Source of the DNA: UBA1206 sp050953105
GTDB taxonomy: Bacteria; Bacillota; Clostridia; Oscillospirales; CAG-382
Direction: 5' to 3'
Length of the DNA stretch: 64,000 nt
NCBI GenBank assembly: GCA_050953105.1
Contig: JBMNMA010000004.1
Location: 124,001-188,000 of the forward strand
Shown here: one piece after another, positions 35,405 to 44,203 of the stretch
Position numbering within the stretch: the stretch's first letter is position 1
Layout of the letters: every line of letters begins with the position of its first letter
The notes under the pieces: model-generated
What the model saw: only the letters and a program-made list of their open reading frames with translations
What the model was told of the DNA's origin: nothing
Databases searched by the model: none
Made by a program: the position numbers and the translations under genes

Positions 35405-35899
35405 TTATTTTTTGGTGTATATGTATCTGATTTCATTAAGGCGCTTTCCGCCTATGATTATTTCCTTGGTTTCGTTTTTGTGGTAAAAGCCGTTTTTTTC
35501 GTAAAAGTCCCGGGCTATGTAGTTTTCCTCCAGCACCCACAGATAAACCTTGTCATACCCCATTTCAAAAAGGGAGCTTAACGCCTCCTTTAAAAGCCTG
35601 GTTCCTACCCCACGGCGGTAATACTGGGGAAGAAGGTAGATTGAAATTATCTCCCCCCATCCGGCATATTTCCTGTCCCTTGCCGGAGCGTAGGTGGCAG
35701 TTCCCACAATTTTTTCCCCATCGCTGGCAAGCCAAAGACGGTCAATGTCGGAAGTTAAAAAGGATACCCAGCGGTGGTCGTCGAGTTTGTCAATATAATC
35801 CTGGGGAACAATGCCCTTATAGGCGGTTTTCCAGCTTTCGGCATAGACTTTGCTTACATCCTCAATTTTATCGGTTTTGGCAAAACGTCGTATTTCCAT
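35405..35899 (-). CDS. GNAT-family N-acetyltransferase
   Basis: Protein of 164 aa covering one GNAT domain: VYAESWKTAYKGIVPQDYID, then the acetyl-CoA loop LPQYYRRGVGTRLL (about 94-107) and the motif B end LWVLEENYIARDFYEKNGF. This pattern is common in small-molecule or protein acetyltransferases of unknown substrate. First gene of a two-gene operon; the start at 35899 has GGGAGGG upstream. Confidence 0.87.
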   Translation of the reverse strand: MEIRRFAKTDKIEDVSKVYAESWKTAYKGIVPQDYIDKLDDHRWVSFLTSDIDRLWLASDGEKIVGTATYAPARDRKYAGWGEIISIYLLPQYYRRGVGTRLLKEALSSLFEMGYDKVYLWVLEENYIARDFYEKNGFYHKNETKEIIIGGKRLNEIRYIYTKK

Positions 35900-35975
35900 G
35901 CTTATCCCTCCCGTAAGACTTATTTTAGTATAGCACGACTATTATAATTTTTCAATGACTCATTTCTTTATTTGC

Positions 35976-37373
35976 CTAATCCCTTATTATTTCCGCAAGT
36001 ATCTCCACCGCCATGTCAAGACGGGACAAATCTATACCCGAATAATTTACTATAAACATTGATTTCTGACTTTCATCCTGCCTTTTGGAATACCTTGAAA
36101 GGCAGGATATGTTTATCCCCTTTTCAAAGGCTCTCTCTATAATTTCTCCGTCGTCAAGATGGGTTTGAAGCCTTATTAAAAAATGAAGCCCCGAATCTTC
36201 CTCAAGAATTTTAACCCTGTCCCCCAGGGGGCTTGACATTATTTTGTCAATGACAATATCCCGTTTTGTTTTATAGGCCTTTCGCATACGGTTTATATGC
36301 CTTTCAAAATACCCCCCCGCAATAAATTCCGCCAGGGCATACTGCTCGACCGCCGAAACGGTGCAGGCGTAAAACCCCAGGGTTTTACGGTATTTTTCAA
36401 CAAGTCCCTCAGGCAAAACCATATAGCTTATTCTAAGCGAGGGGGAAAGGGTTTTTGAAAAGGTGTTCATATAAATAACCCTGTTTCTTGTGTCGGTGGA
36501 TTCAAGGGTGGGTAAAGGCTTTCCGTTAAACCTGAACTCGCTGTCGTAATCGTCCTCTATAATATACCGCTCCTGTTTTGAATATGCCCAGGCTAATATC
36601 TCCTTCCGCCGGAAAGCGGGCATAACTATGCCGGTGGGGAAATGGTGGGAAGGGGAAATGTGGACGATATCTGCGTTGCTTTGGTTTAGCTTTTCCGCCG
36701 AAAGGCCGTTGGAATCAAGGGGAACGTAAATACACTCCACTCCTTCGCCGGTGTAAACCGAGGATATTTTATTATACCCCGGGTCTTCCAGAGCGTATAT
36801 CTTATCCTTGCCCAAAAGCTTTACCAAAAGACCGTATAGATATTCGGTGCCTGCCCCGATAATTATCCGGTCCGGGGATACCTCCATCCCCCTAAAGCGG
36901 TATAGCAGTTTGGATATGGCGTCCCTTAGCTCCCATACCCCATCACTGGGCAGCCGCTTTAATATCCTTTCCCCGTATTCCCCCAGCACCCGCCGTATAA
37001 TCCTCGACCACACCGAAAAGGGAAAAAGGGAAGAATCTATGCTGTTGTCCCTGAAATCGGCTAAAAACTCCTTGCTTTCCTTAACCGGCATACTCTTTGC
37101 CGCCTTCTCGGGCAATGCCGGATAAATATTTGCCGCGTTATAAGCAAAATATCCGCTTTTAGCCTTTGAGTATATATATCCTTCCGAAAGGAGTAGGGAA
37201 TAGGCGTTTTGAACCGTTAACACGCTTACCTTAAGATGCTCCGCAAGCGAACGCTTTGAGGGTAGCTTTTCTCCGGGTTTTATTAAACCTTTTTCAATAT
37301 CATCCTTTATGCAGTTGTAAAGATGAATATACAAGGGTTTGCCCTTCCGGCTTTCCATATTATATGTTAACAT
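35976..37373 (-). CDS. pdxR: MocR-family regulator of vitamin B6 synthesis (PdxR-like)
   Basis: Start placed at 37373, with GGGGGA 6 bp upstream, giving 465 aa. The N-terminal winged helix of GntR type (about 10-75: YIHLYNCIKDDIEKGLIKPG) is joined to a class I aminotransferase-like domain whose PLP lysine lies in NTFSKTLSPSLRI. The protein is divergent from pdxST across a 106-bp region with paired GGTATTA elements. In Gram-positives such regulators activate pdxST when PLP is low. Context and architecture both support that role. Confidence 0.88.
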   Translation of the reverse strand: MLTYNMESRKGKPLYIHLYNCIKDDIEKGLIKPGEKLPSKRSLAEHLKVSVLTVQNAYSLLLSEGYIYSKAKSGYFAYNAANIYPALPEKAAKSMPVKESKEFLADFRDNSIDSSLFPFSVWSRIIRRVLGEYGERILKRLPSDGVWELRDAISKLLYRFRGMEVSPDRIIIGAGTEYLYGLLVKLLGKDKIYALEDPGYNKISSVYTGEGVECIYVPLDSNGLSAEKLNQSNADIVHISPSHHFPTGIVMPAFRRKEILAWAYSKQERYIIEDDYDSEFRFNGKPLPTLESTDTRNRVIYMNTFSKTLSPSLRISYMVLPEGLVEKYRKTLGFYACTVSAVEQYALAEFIAGGYFERHINRMRKAYKTKRDIVIDKIMSSPLGDRVKILEEDSGLHFLIRLQTHLDDGEIIERAFEKGINISCLSRYSKRQDESQKSMFIVNYSGIDLSRLDMAVEILAEIIRD

Positions 37374-37389
37374 CAAATTCCCCCAATCT

Positions 37390-37463
37390 GGTATTATCAA
37401 ATTTTATAAAAATGGATATTTATTTAATACCATAGCTTAATTATAATTAGCTATCATAAAAAA
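37390..37463. promoter_or_regulatory. Divergent pdxR/pdxST control region with paired inverted elements
   Basis: GGTATTA (37390-37396) is mirrored by TAATACC (37425-37431), centre to centre 35 bp. A second, imperfect palindrome (ATAGCTTAATTA/TAATTAGCTAT) follows at about 37432-37454 and contains a TATAAT-like -10 for pdxS, with no good -35. That fits an activator-dependent promoter. Confidence 0.45.
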
Positions 37464-37479
37464 GTAAAGGGGAGTTTGT

Positions 37480-38355
37480 ATGTCAAACGAAAGATATCTT
37501 CTTAATGTTCAGCTTGCCCAGATGTTAAAGGGCGGGGTGATTATGGACGTAACCACCCCCGAGCAGGCTGAAATTGCCGAAAAAGCGGGAGCCTGTGCCG
37601 TAATGGCCCTTGAGCGCATCCCCGCCGACATAAGGGCCGCCGGAGGTGTCGCCCGTATGAGCGATCCCAAGCTTATAAAAGCCATACAGGCGGCGGTGTC
37701 TATTCCCGTCATGGCAAAATGCCGCATAGGCCACTTTGTCGAGGCCCAGATTCTTGAAGCGCTTGAAATCGACTATATAGACGAAAGCGAGGTTTTATCC
37801 CCCGCCGACGACATTTATCACATTGACAAAACCAAATTTAAAGTTCCCTTTGTCTGCGGCGCCAGAGATTTGGGTGAGGCTCTGCGCAGAATAAACGAAG
37901 GGGCTTCAATGATTCGCACCAAGGGTGAACCGGGAACCGGTGATATCGTCCAGGCGGTGCGGCATATGCGGCTTATGCAAAGTGAAATAAGGCGTATCAA
38001 GGCCATGAATGAGGACGAACTGTTTGAAGCGGCAAAGGTGCTTCAGGTCCCCTTCCACCTTGTTAAATACGTCCACGAAAACGGCAAGCTTCCGGTGGTC
38101 AACTTTGCTGCAGGCGGTGTGGCCACTCCGGCGGATGCGTCTTTAATGATGCAGCTTGGCGCCGAAGGTGTGTTTGTGGGGTCGGGTATTTTTAAATCGG
38201 GGAATCCCCAAAAACGGGCGGCGGCCATAGTAAAAGCGGTGGCAAACTACACCGACGCAAAGCTTATTGCCCAACTTTCAGAGGACCTTGGGGATGCCAT
38301 GGTGGGAATAAACGAGCAGGAAATTAAGCTGCTGATGGCGGAACGGGGTAAATAA
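37480..38355 (+). CDS. pdxS: Pyridoxal 5'-phosphate synthase, lyase subunit PdxS
   Basis: Makes PLP from ribose 5-phosphate, glyceraldehyde 3-phosphate and ammonia in a complex with PdxT. The 291-aa TIM barrel has the catalytic-lysine region MAKCRIGHFVEAQ, the phosphate loop AAGGVATPADA, GVFVGSGIFKS, and DYIDESEVL. Length and sequence are typical. It overlaps pdxT by one base (the A of TAATG), so translation is coupled. Divergent from the MocR regulator. Confidence 0.97.
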   Translation: MSNERYLLNVQLAQMLKGGVIMDVTTPEQAEIAEKAGACAVMALERIPADIRAAGGVARMSDPKLIKAIQAAVSIPVMAKCRIGHFVEAQILEALEIDYIDESEVLSPADDIYHIDKTKFKVPFVCGARDLGEALRRINEGASMIRTKGEPGTGDIVQAVRHMRLMQSEIRRIKAMNEDELFEAAKVLQVPFHLVKYVHENGKLPVVNFAAGGVATPADASLMMQLGAEGVFVGSGIFKSGNPQKRAAAIVKAVANYTDAKLIAQLSEDLGDAMVGINEQEIKLLMAERGK

Positions 38356-38927
38356 TGAAAATCGCCGTTCTTGCCGTTCAGGGGGCGTTTATTGAGCATG
38401 AGCAGGTTTTATCCTCTTTAGGGGCAGAATGCTTTGAAATAAGACAAAAACGGGATATAAACACCTCTCCCGACGGCATTATTTTACCCGGCGGGGAATC
38501 CACGGTTATGGGAAAGCTGATAGCCGAGCTGGGGATAAAGGAAAAGCTTATCGAATATATAAAAGAAGGTGTCCCGGTTTTCGGCACCTGCGCCGGAATG
38601 ATACTCCTTTCTAAAAACATTGAAGGGGGCGAAAAACCCCATCTTGATTTAATGAACATATCCGTCCGCCGCAACGTCTACGGCCGCCAGCTTGGCAGTT
38701 TTGAAACAACATCAGGCTTTGCCGGAAAGAATATTAAAATGGTGTTCATCCGTGCCCCCTATGTGTCGTCCGCCGGGGAGGATGTGGAGGTTTTATCGGT
38801 TGTCGGGGGAAAAATAGTGGCTGTCCGGCAAAAAAACATGCTTGCCACCGCCTTTCATCCCGAACTGACGGATGATACCGCCGTCCATGAATATTTTTTA
38901 AATATGATAAAGGAATACAAAGGCTGA
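38355..38927 (+). CDS. pdxT: Pyridoxal 5'-phosphate synthase, glutaminase subunit PdxT
   Basis: Class I glutamine amidotransferase of 190 aa that supplies ammonia to PdxS. Visible are the oxyanion region PGGESTVMGKL, the nucleophile Cys in VFGTCAGMIL (about residue 78) and the His-x-Glu pair in AFHPELTDD (about 169-171). The start overlaps the pdxS stop. Followed by a strong terminator. Confidence 0.96.
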   Translation: MKIAVLAVQGAFIEHEQVLSSLGAECFEIRQKRDINTSPDGIILPGGESTVMGKLIAELGIKEKLIEYIKEGVPVFGTCAGMILLSKNIEGGEKPHLDLMNISVRRNVYGRQLGSFETTSGFAGKNIKMVFIRAPYVSSAGEDVEVLSVVGGKIVAVRQKNMLATAFHPELTDDTAVHEYFLNMIKEYKG

Positions 38928-38947
38928 TACAAATATCCGTATCAGCA

Positions 38948-38980
38948 AACCGCAAGGAACTGAACCTTGCGGTTTTTTAT
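38948..38980 (+). terminator. Intrinsic terminator of pdxST
   Basis: AACCGCAAGG / CCTTGCGGTT stem followed by six T in total. A smaller hairpin (TGATAC/GTATCA) lies just before it. Confidence 0.88.
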
Positions 38981-39010
38981 TTCAAATTATGGTTGAATTG
39001 TCAATATTTC

Positions 39011-39039
39011 TTGACATATTCAAACAAATGTGCGATAAT
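39011..39039 (+). promoter_or_regulatory. Promoter of the TerB/ATPase/helicase operon
   Basis: TTGACA (39011-39016), 17 bp, GATAAT (39034-39039), 33 bp before the ATG at 39073. The operon is thus separate from pdxST. Confidence 0.75.
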
Positions 39040-39072
39040 ACTAAACGCATATACAGGAAAGGAGGGTTGATA

Positions 39073-40596
39073 ATGAACGACGGCGAAAAAATGTGGACTG
39101 TTGAAATATCCTTCGGCGGCCCACCTAAGCCGGAACAACCCATTTCAAAACCCTCCGAACCGCTGTCTACCCCCAAGGATGACCGAAACGGCCAGTTTAC
39201 CCTTGTCCCCAAGGAGGAAAAGACAACCGAGGACTCTAAAAAGCAAGCCTTTTTGCGTCTTAGGGACAATGTGTTCAACATGAACCGGGGGCCGGTTAAT
39301 AACACCTTCTTAAACCAGGCCAAAAAGTATGAATATGCCGAGGTAAAGCCTGCGCCCCCCGTATCCTTTATGTGCTACTGGCCCACCTACGACGTTATGT
39401 CGGCTCCCCAGCTTGACTGGTATTTATACTGGCGTGAGCTGGTGCGGAACAACACCTACCCCCATACCACATTGTCTTATATTTTTTTGTATATATACGA
39501 GCTTATTAACGAAATCGGGGTGGAAAACCCCGGTGATGGTTTTGTAAAGCTGTGCCATGTCTGGTGGGAATACCGCAAAACCTACAACTCCCTTGACCGG
39601 TATCTTAAAAACTGGATATCCGACTATATCGCCATCCATTTCTCCCAAGGACTTCCCCCGGAGCTTCTCCAGCAGATAACAAACCTTGATGTAAAAATCC
39701 TCCTTCCCGAAGGAATTATTCTCGAAAGCCTGCTTGACGGCGGGGAAAATTCCTCGGATGCCGGGTATGTCCTTGATTTGACCTTAAAATATTCGTCCTA
39801 TAATATAGAAAAAAGCAAGTTTTACCAGACTTCCGACCAGTATTTCATCCGTCAATACCTTGCCGGCGTTATCTTCCGCCTTAACGCCCATATAAAAAAG
39901 CAAACCGGCAAAGGCATTTTCCAAAGCTTTTCGGACGACACTCCCAAACGGCGTATGCCCTACCAGAACGCCATTTATCAGGGTAATGTCAAAAGTGTGG
40001 AATACGGCAGATACACCTTTGCCGACAATAAAAAGCTAAAGGAATTCCTTGGGGATATGATAAAGGCCGCCGAAAATTCCCTGCGCAAGCTTACCGGCTA
40101 TAAGGGAAGGCTTAAAACAAACCTTAACCCTGAATACGCAAGGCTTATCGATAAATACATCACCCGGCGGCAAAAGGAGGAAATTATCGAAAAGCAAAGC
40201 CGGGTTAATATAGATAAATCAAAGGTTAAGGAAATTATCATCCATTCGGATATTATCCGGGACAAGCTCCTTGCCGGCATTGATACTGCCGAGGAAGAAA
40301 CCCCTGCCCTTGCTCAGCCTTCACCTGCTGTCAGCACTCAAATTCAAACAGCCGACACCCAGGTTTATTCCGACTTTGACAACGCCTTTAACGATAACCT
40401 TACCTCCACCCAAAGGGGTATACTTGAGTTTATCAAATCCGGTCAGCCGGTTGACCTTGCTTCACTTGCTTTGAAATTTGCCGGAGTGTTTGTCCAGACC
40501 GAAATTGACCTTATAAATGAAGCCGCCCTTGAATATTTAGGGGATATTCTCATTATTTCCGACAACGACGTGTTTACAATACAGGATATTTTATAA
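39073..40596 (+). CDS. TerB_N / TerB_C domain protein
   Basis: Start placed at 39073, with AAAGGAGGG upstream, giving 507 aa. After a Pro-rich disordered head (1-95), a TerB_N-like domain (about 105-230) shows YWPTYDVMSAPQLDWYLYWR and LCHVWWEYRK. A middle helical part follows, then a Pro/Thr linker and a TerB_C-like end (about 420-507: LALKFAGVFVQTEIDLINEA, ALEYLGDILI). The central TerB domain of tellurite-resistance proteins is absent. Comparative work on Ter systems (Anantharaman, Iyer and Aravind) linked such proteins to DUF2791 ATPases and superfamily II helicases, the genes found next here. Biochemical role unknown. Confidence 0.75.
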   Translation: MNDGEKMWTVEISFGGPPKPEQPISKPSEPLSTPKDDRNGQFTLVPKEEKTTEDSKKQAFLRLRDNVFNMNRGPVNNTFLNQAKKYEYAEVKPAPPVSFMCYWPTYDVMSAPQLDWYLYWRELVRNNTYPHTTLSYIFLYIYELINEIGVENPGDGFVKLCHVWWEYRKTYNSLDRYLKNWISDYIAIHFSQGLPPELLQQITNLDVKILLPEGIILESLLDGGENSSDAGYVLDLTLKYSSYNIEKSKFYQTSDQYFIRQYLAGVIFRLNAHIKKQTGKGIFQSFSDDTPKRRMPYQNAIYQGNVKSVEYGRYTFADNKKLKEFLGDMIKAAENSLRKLTGYKGRLKTNLNPEYARLIDKYITRRQKEEIIEKQSRVNIDKSKVKEIIIHSDIIRDKLLAGIDTAEEETPALAQPSPAVSTQIQTADTQVYSDFDNAFNDNLTSTQRGILEFIKSGQPVDLASLALKFAGVFVQTEIDLINEAALEYLGDILIISDNDVFTIQDIL

Positions 40597-40608
40597 GAGG
40601 TGAAACGC

Positions 40609-41937
40609 TTGAACCAGCCAAATATTCCTAAACGCATTTCCACCGCATTGTTAAATTCCCTCGGTTCCGGGGTTACCCCCAGAATAGGACTTGAATATAT
40701 CGCCGTGGGGCGTAAGAACGAAATCGAAACTTTGCTTGGCGACCTTGAAAACATTAACGAAGGCGGCTCGGTTTTCCGCCTTATTGTCGGCCGCTACGGC
40801 AGCGGCAAAAGCTTTCTCCTTCAAATAATCCGCAACTACGCCATGGAAAGAAACTATGTGGTGGCCGACGTGGATTTATCCCCCGAAAGAAAGCTGTGCG
40901 GCGGAAAAGGCCAGGGCCTTGCCACCTACCGCAACCTTATGCAAAATATGTCCACCAAGGTGCGCCCCGACGGCGGCGCCCTTTCGGCTATACTTGAAAG
41001 GTGGATATCCCAAATCCAAATGTCGGTGGTAACCGAAACAGGCATTTCCCCGTCAGACCCGGCCATAAACTCCCTGGTAGAAGCAAAAATATTAAAAGTG
41101 GTCAACTCCATGGACTCCCTTGTCCACGGCTTTGACTTTGCCCGGGTGCTAAACACCTACTGGGAAGGGGTGAAAACGGGCAACGCAGACCTTAAAACAA
41201 ATGCCCTTAAATGGTTCAGGGGAGAATATTCCACTAAAACCGAGGCCTTTGCCGAGCTGGGGGTGCGGATAATAATCGACGACGACACCTGGTTTGACTA
41301 TATAAAGCTGATATCATCCTTTGTAAAGCAAATCGGCTATGCCGGATTTATCATGCTTATTGACGAAGGGGTTAATTTGTATAAAATTTCAAACTCCATA
41401 AACCGCAACAACAACTATGAAAAAGTCCTAACCATGTTTAACGACACCATGCAGGGAAAAAGCCAGAACCTAGGTATCTACATGTGCGGCACACCCCAGT
41501 TTGTGGAGGACACCCGCCGGGGGCTTTTCAGCTACGAGGCATTAAAAAGCCGTATCGAAAACACCCGCTTTGCCAAGGGGGGATTAAAAGACCTTCAATC
41601 CCCAATAATCTACCTTGACCGTATAACCGACGAGGAAATTTACGTTCTTCTCCTAAAAGTAAAAAGCGTCCACGAAATCCATTACGGCTATAAATCCGCC
41701 GTAACCGACGACGACCTTGTGGAATTCATGCGCCTTATACTCCGCCGGGTGGGGGCAGACACCCTTATTACCCCCCGGGAGATTATACGGGACTTTATAG
41801 GCATATTGAACATTCTAAAGCAAAACCCTGATATTTCTTTTAAATCCCTAATATTTGAGGAAACGGGACTGTTTAAAACAAGCAAAGCCAACACCGACGA
41901 CGATTTGGACGATGACGTGCCGGAGTTTGAATTATGA
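40609..41937 (+). CDS. DUF2791-type P-loop ATPase (BrxD-like)
   Basis: About 442 aa. The start is placed at the TTG at 40609, with AGAGGTG 7 bp upstream; a GTG at 40600 is an alternative. Walker A is VGRYGSGKSFLLQI (about 58-71) and Walker B is AGFIMLIDEGVNLY (about 244-257). Flanking blocks (RISTALLNSLGSGVTPRIGLEYIAVGR and the C-terminal TPREIIRDFIGILNIL) resemble the DUF2791/BrxC-BrxD family of BREX type 2 and Ter-associated modules. It sits 12 bp after the TerB_N/C gene and overlaps the helicase by 4 bp, so the three are translationally linked. Probably a DNA-linked AAA+ motor; target unknown. Confidence 0.78.
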   Translation: MNQPNIPKRISTALLNSLGSGVTPRIGLEYIAVGRKNEIETLLGDLENINEGGSVFRLIVGRYGSGKSFLLQIIRNYAMERNYVVADVDLSPERKLCGGKGQGLATYRNLMQNMSTKVRPDGGALSAILERWISQIQMSVVTETGISPSDPAINSLVEAKILKVVNSMDSLVHGFDFARVLNTYWEGVKTGNADLKTNALKWFRGEYSTKTEAFAELGVRIIIDDDTWFDYIKLISSFVKQIGYAGFIMLIDEGVNLYKISNSINRNNNYEKVLTMFNDTMQGKSQNLGIYMCGTPQFVEDTRRGLFSYEALKSRIENTRFAKGGLKDLQSPIIYLDRITDEEIYVLLLKVKSVHEIHYGYKSAVTDDDLVEFMRLILRRVGADTLITPREIIRDFIGILNILKQNPDISFKSLIFEETGLFKTSKANTDDDLDDDVPEFEL

Positions 41938-44192
41938 ACGACAACTGCTTCGAGCGGCTTTCCCCCTTTATTAAAGAATATATATACCGCAACAACTGGA
42001 CGGGACTTAGGGAAATACAGTCGGAGTCCATAAAGGTCATTTTCGACACCGACTGCCATCTCCTTTTAAGCTCGGGCACCGCCTCAGGCAAGACCGAGGC
42101 GGCCTTTCTCCCCGTCCTGACTATGCTGGAACAAGACCCCCCCGCCTCCGTGGGGGTGCTTTATATCGCCCCCCTTAAATCCCTTATAAATGACCAGTTT
42201 CTCCGCCTTAACGACCTGCTTAAAGAGGCTCACATTCCCGTGTTTCACTATCACGGGGACGTTTCGGCAAGCCATAAGAAAAAGCTGTTTAACAACCCCC
42301 AGGGGGTGCTACAAATTACCCCCGAATCGCTGGAAAGCCTGCTAATAAACAAAAACCGGGATCTTGTCCGGGTTTTCGGTGATTTGCGGTTTATTATAAT
42401 TGACGAAGTCCATTCCTTTATGGGCACCGACCGGGGAACACAGATAATATGCCAGCTTGAGCGGCTAAACCGCTATATCCGCACCACACCAAGGCGCATA
42501 GGCCTTTCGGCCACCTTAGGGGACTATGCCAAAGCCGAAGAATGGCTTTCATCCGGCACAGCCAAAAAAGTTGTAACCCCGGCGGTAAATGCCTCATCAC
42601 AGAAAATCCGCCTTGCGGTGGAGCATTTCTATGATCCCGACGAGGTTAAAAACCCCCAGAGCAATAACGCCCCCGAAGAAGAAAAAAAGGAGGACGCCAA
42701 GGCGTCCCCCTACTGGGAATATATTTACGAAAAAACACTAAATAGAAAGTGCATAATCTTTACAAACATGCGGGATCAGGCGGAATATTCCATCGCCATG
42801 ATGCGCCAGATTGCCGAAAACAAAAGCACCTCCGACATTTACCACGTCCACCACGGCTCAATATCCGCAGCACTGCGGGAGGACGCCGAAAGCGATATGA
42901 AAAGCTCTGAAAAGCCGGTGGTTATAGGCGCCACGTTAACCCTTGAAATGGGCATTGACATAGGCCGCCTTGAGCGGATTGTTCAGGTGGACGCCCCCAA
43001 CTCGGTGTCAAGCTTTCTCCAGCGCCTTGGCCGGTCGGGACGGCGGGGGAATCCGTCGGAAATGTGGTTTGTCTGCAGGGAAGAAAAGCCATCGGGCCTT
43101 CCCATACTCCCCCGGCGCATACCCTGGAAGCTTATGCAGGCCATTGCCGTTATTCAGCTCTACGTTGAGGAACGGTGGATAGAGCAGCCCAGAACCATGA
43201 AATACCCCTGGTCAATCCTTTACCACCAGACCATGGCCAGCATTGCCGAACTGGGGGAGGCAACACCTGCCCTTTTGGCAAAGCGGGTTTTGGGTATGGA
43301 GCCATTCAGTCAAATATCCTTTGACGACTTCCGGGAACTGCTCTTACACCTAATAAAGCTTGATCACATTCAGCTTACCGCCGAAAACACCCTTATTTTA
43401 GGACTTAAAGGGGAAAAAATAGTAAACAACTTTAAGTTTTACGCCGTATTCCCCGAGGAAGACGACTTTATAGTAATGGCCGACTCTGCCGCCATAGGTA
43501 AAATCGAGGTTCCGCCCCCGCCCGGCGAAAGGCTTACCCTTGCCGGCCGGTCATGGGAGGTTATTGAGGTGGACATGAAAAGCAAGGTTGTCCACGTCAA
43601 GCGGATAAAGGGGAAGATAAAAACCTACTGGGGCGGCGGCAACATTAAAACCGACAACCGGGTGCTGTGGCGGATGAAAGAGGTGCTGGCAAAACCTGCC
43701 GACTACCCCTATCTACAGAAAGGGGCAAAAAACCGCATGGATGAGGCCTGGTTTTTAGCCAAAAATTCCGGCCTTGACAAATACAACGTCTTTTCTCTGG
43801 GCGGCAAAGCACTGTGCATCTTCCCGTGGCTGGGGAACGTGGACTATTTCACCGTAATGTATCTTATCAAAAAGCTGTGCGGATATATGCTTAACATAAA
43901 AAGCATAGGCGGCCAGCCCCCCTATTTCATAACATTGAAAACCGAAGGGGGAATAACCCCCGAAGTGTTTTTGAACGAGTTTAGAGAGGCGATAAACACC
44001 CCGATAAACATTGAGGAAATGCTTACCGAAGACGAAATTGCCGATTTGAAACGGCAGTATGAGTATAAAACTCCTAAATTCGACGAATTTATTCCGACAA
44101 ATCTCCTTAAAAAAACCATTGCCGTCGACTATATCAACCTTGACCGGCTCCGCCGGGAGGTAGCAGGCTGGAAATGCCAGCCGGAGGAATAA
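41934..44192 (+). CDS. Lhr-like superfamily II DEVH helicase
   Basis: DNA/RNA helicase of 752 aa. Motif I SSGTASGKTEAAFLPVL, motif Ia IAPLKSLINDQFLRL, motif II IIIDEVHSFMGTDRG, motif III GLSATLGD, motif IV VHHGSI, motifs V-VI GATLTLEMGIDIGRLERIV and QRLGRSGRRG. A long C-terminal region (about 430-752) with a winged-helix-like part and a beta domain marks the Lhr/BrxHI type. The start overlaps the ATPase gene by 4 bp. Followed 11 bp later by a second copy. It probably remodels or translocates on nucleic acid with the ATPase and TerB protein; this is inference from conserved gene company. Confidence 0.88.
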   Translation: MNDNCFERLSPFIKEYIYRNNWTGLREIQSESIKVIFDTDCHLLLSSGTASGKTEAAFLPVLTMLEQDPPASVGVLYIAPLKSLINDQFLRLNDLLKEAHIPVFHYHGDVSASHKKKLFNNPQGVLQITPESLESLLINKNRDLVRVFGDLRFIIIDEVHSFMGTDRGTQIICQLERLNRYIRTTPRRIGLSATLGDYAKAEEWLSSGTAKKVVTPAVNASSQKIRLAVEHFYDPDEVKNPQSNNAPEEEKKEDAKASPYWEYIYEKTLNRKCIIFTNMRDQAEYSIAMMRQIAENKSTSDIYHVHHGSISAALREDAESDMKSSEKPVVIGATLTLEMGIDIGRLERIVQVDAPNSVSSFLQRLGRSGRRGNPSEMWFVCREEKPSGLPILPRRIPWKLMQAIAVIQLYVEERWIEQPRTMKYPWSILYHQTMASIAELGEATPALLAKRVLGMEPFSQISFDDFRELLLHLIKLDHIQLTAENTLILGLKGEKIVNNFKFYAVFPEEDDFIVMADSAAIGKIEVPPPPGERLTLAGRSWEVIEVDMKSKVVHVKRIKGKIKTYWGGGNIKTDNRVLWRMKEVLAKPADYPYLQKGAKNRMDEAWFLAKNSGLDKYNVFSLGGKALCIFPWLGNVDYFTVMYLIKKLCGYMLNIKSIGGQPPYFITLKTEGGITPEVFLNEFREAINTPINIEEMLTEDEIADLKRQYEYKTPKFDEFIPTNLLKKTIAVDYINLDRLRREVAGWKCQPEE

Positions 44193-44203
44193 GAGGTGGC
44201 AGA

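Noticed and set aside
38989..40596. Tellurite-resistance operon suggested by TerB-type domains
   Set aside because: No terA, terC, terD or terE gene and no central TerB domain are present.
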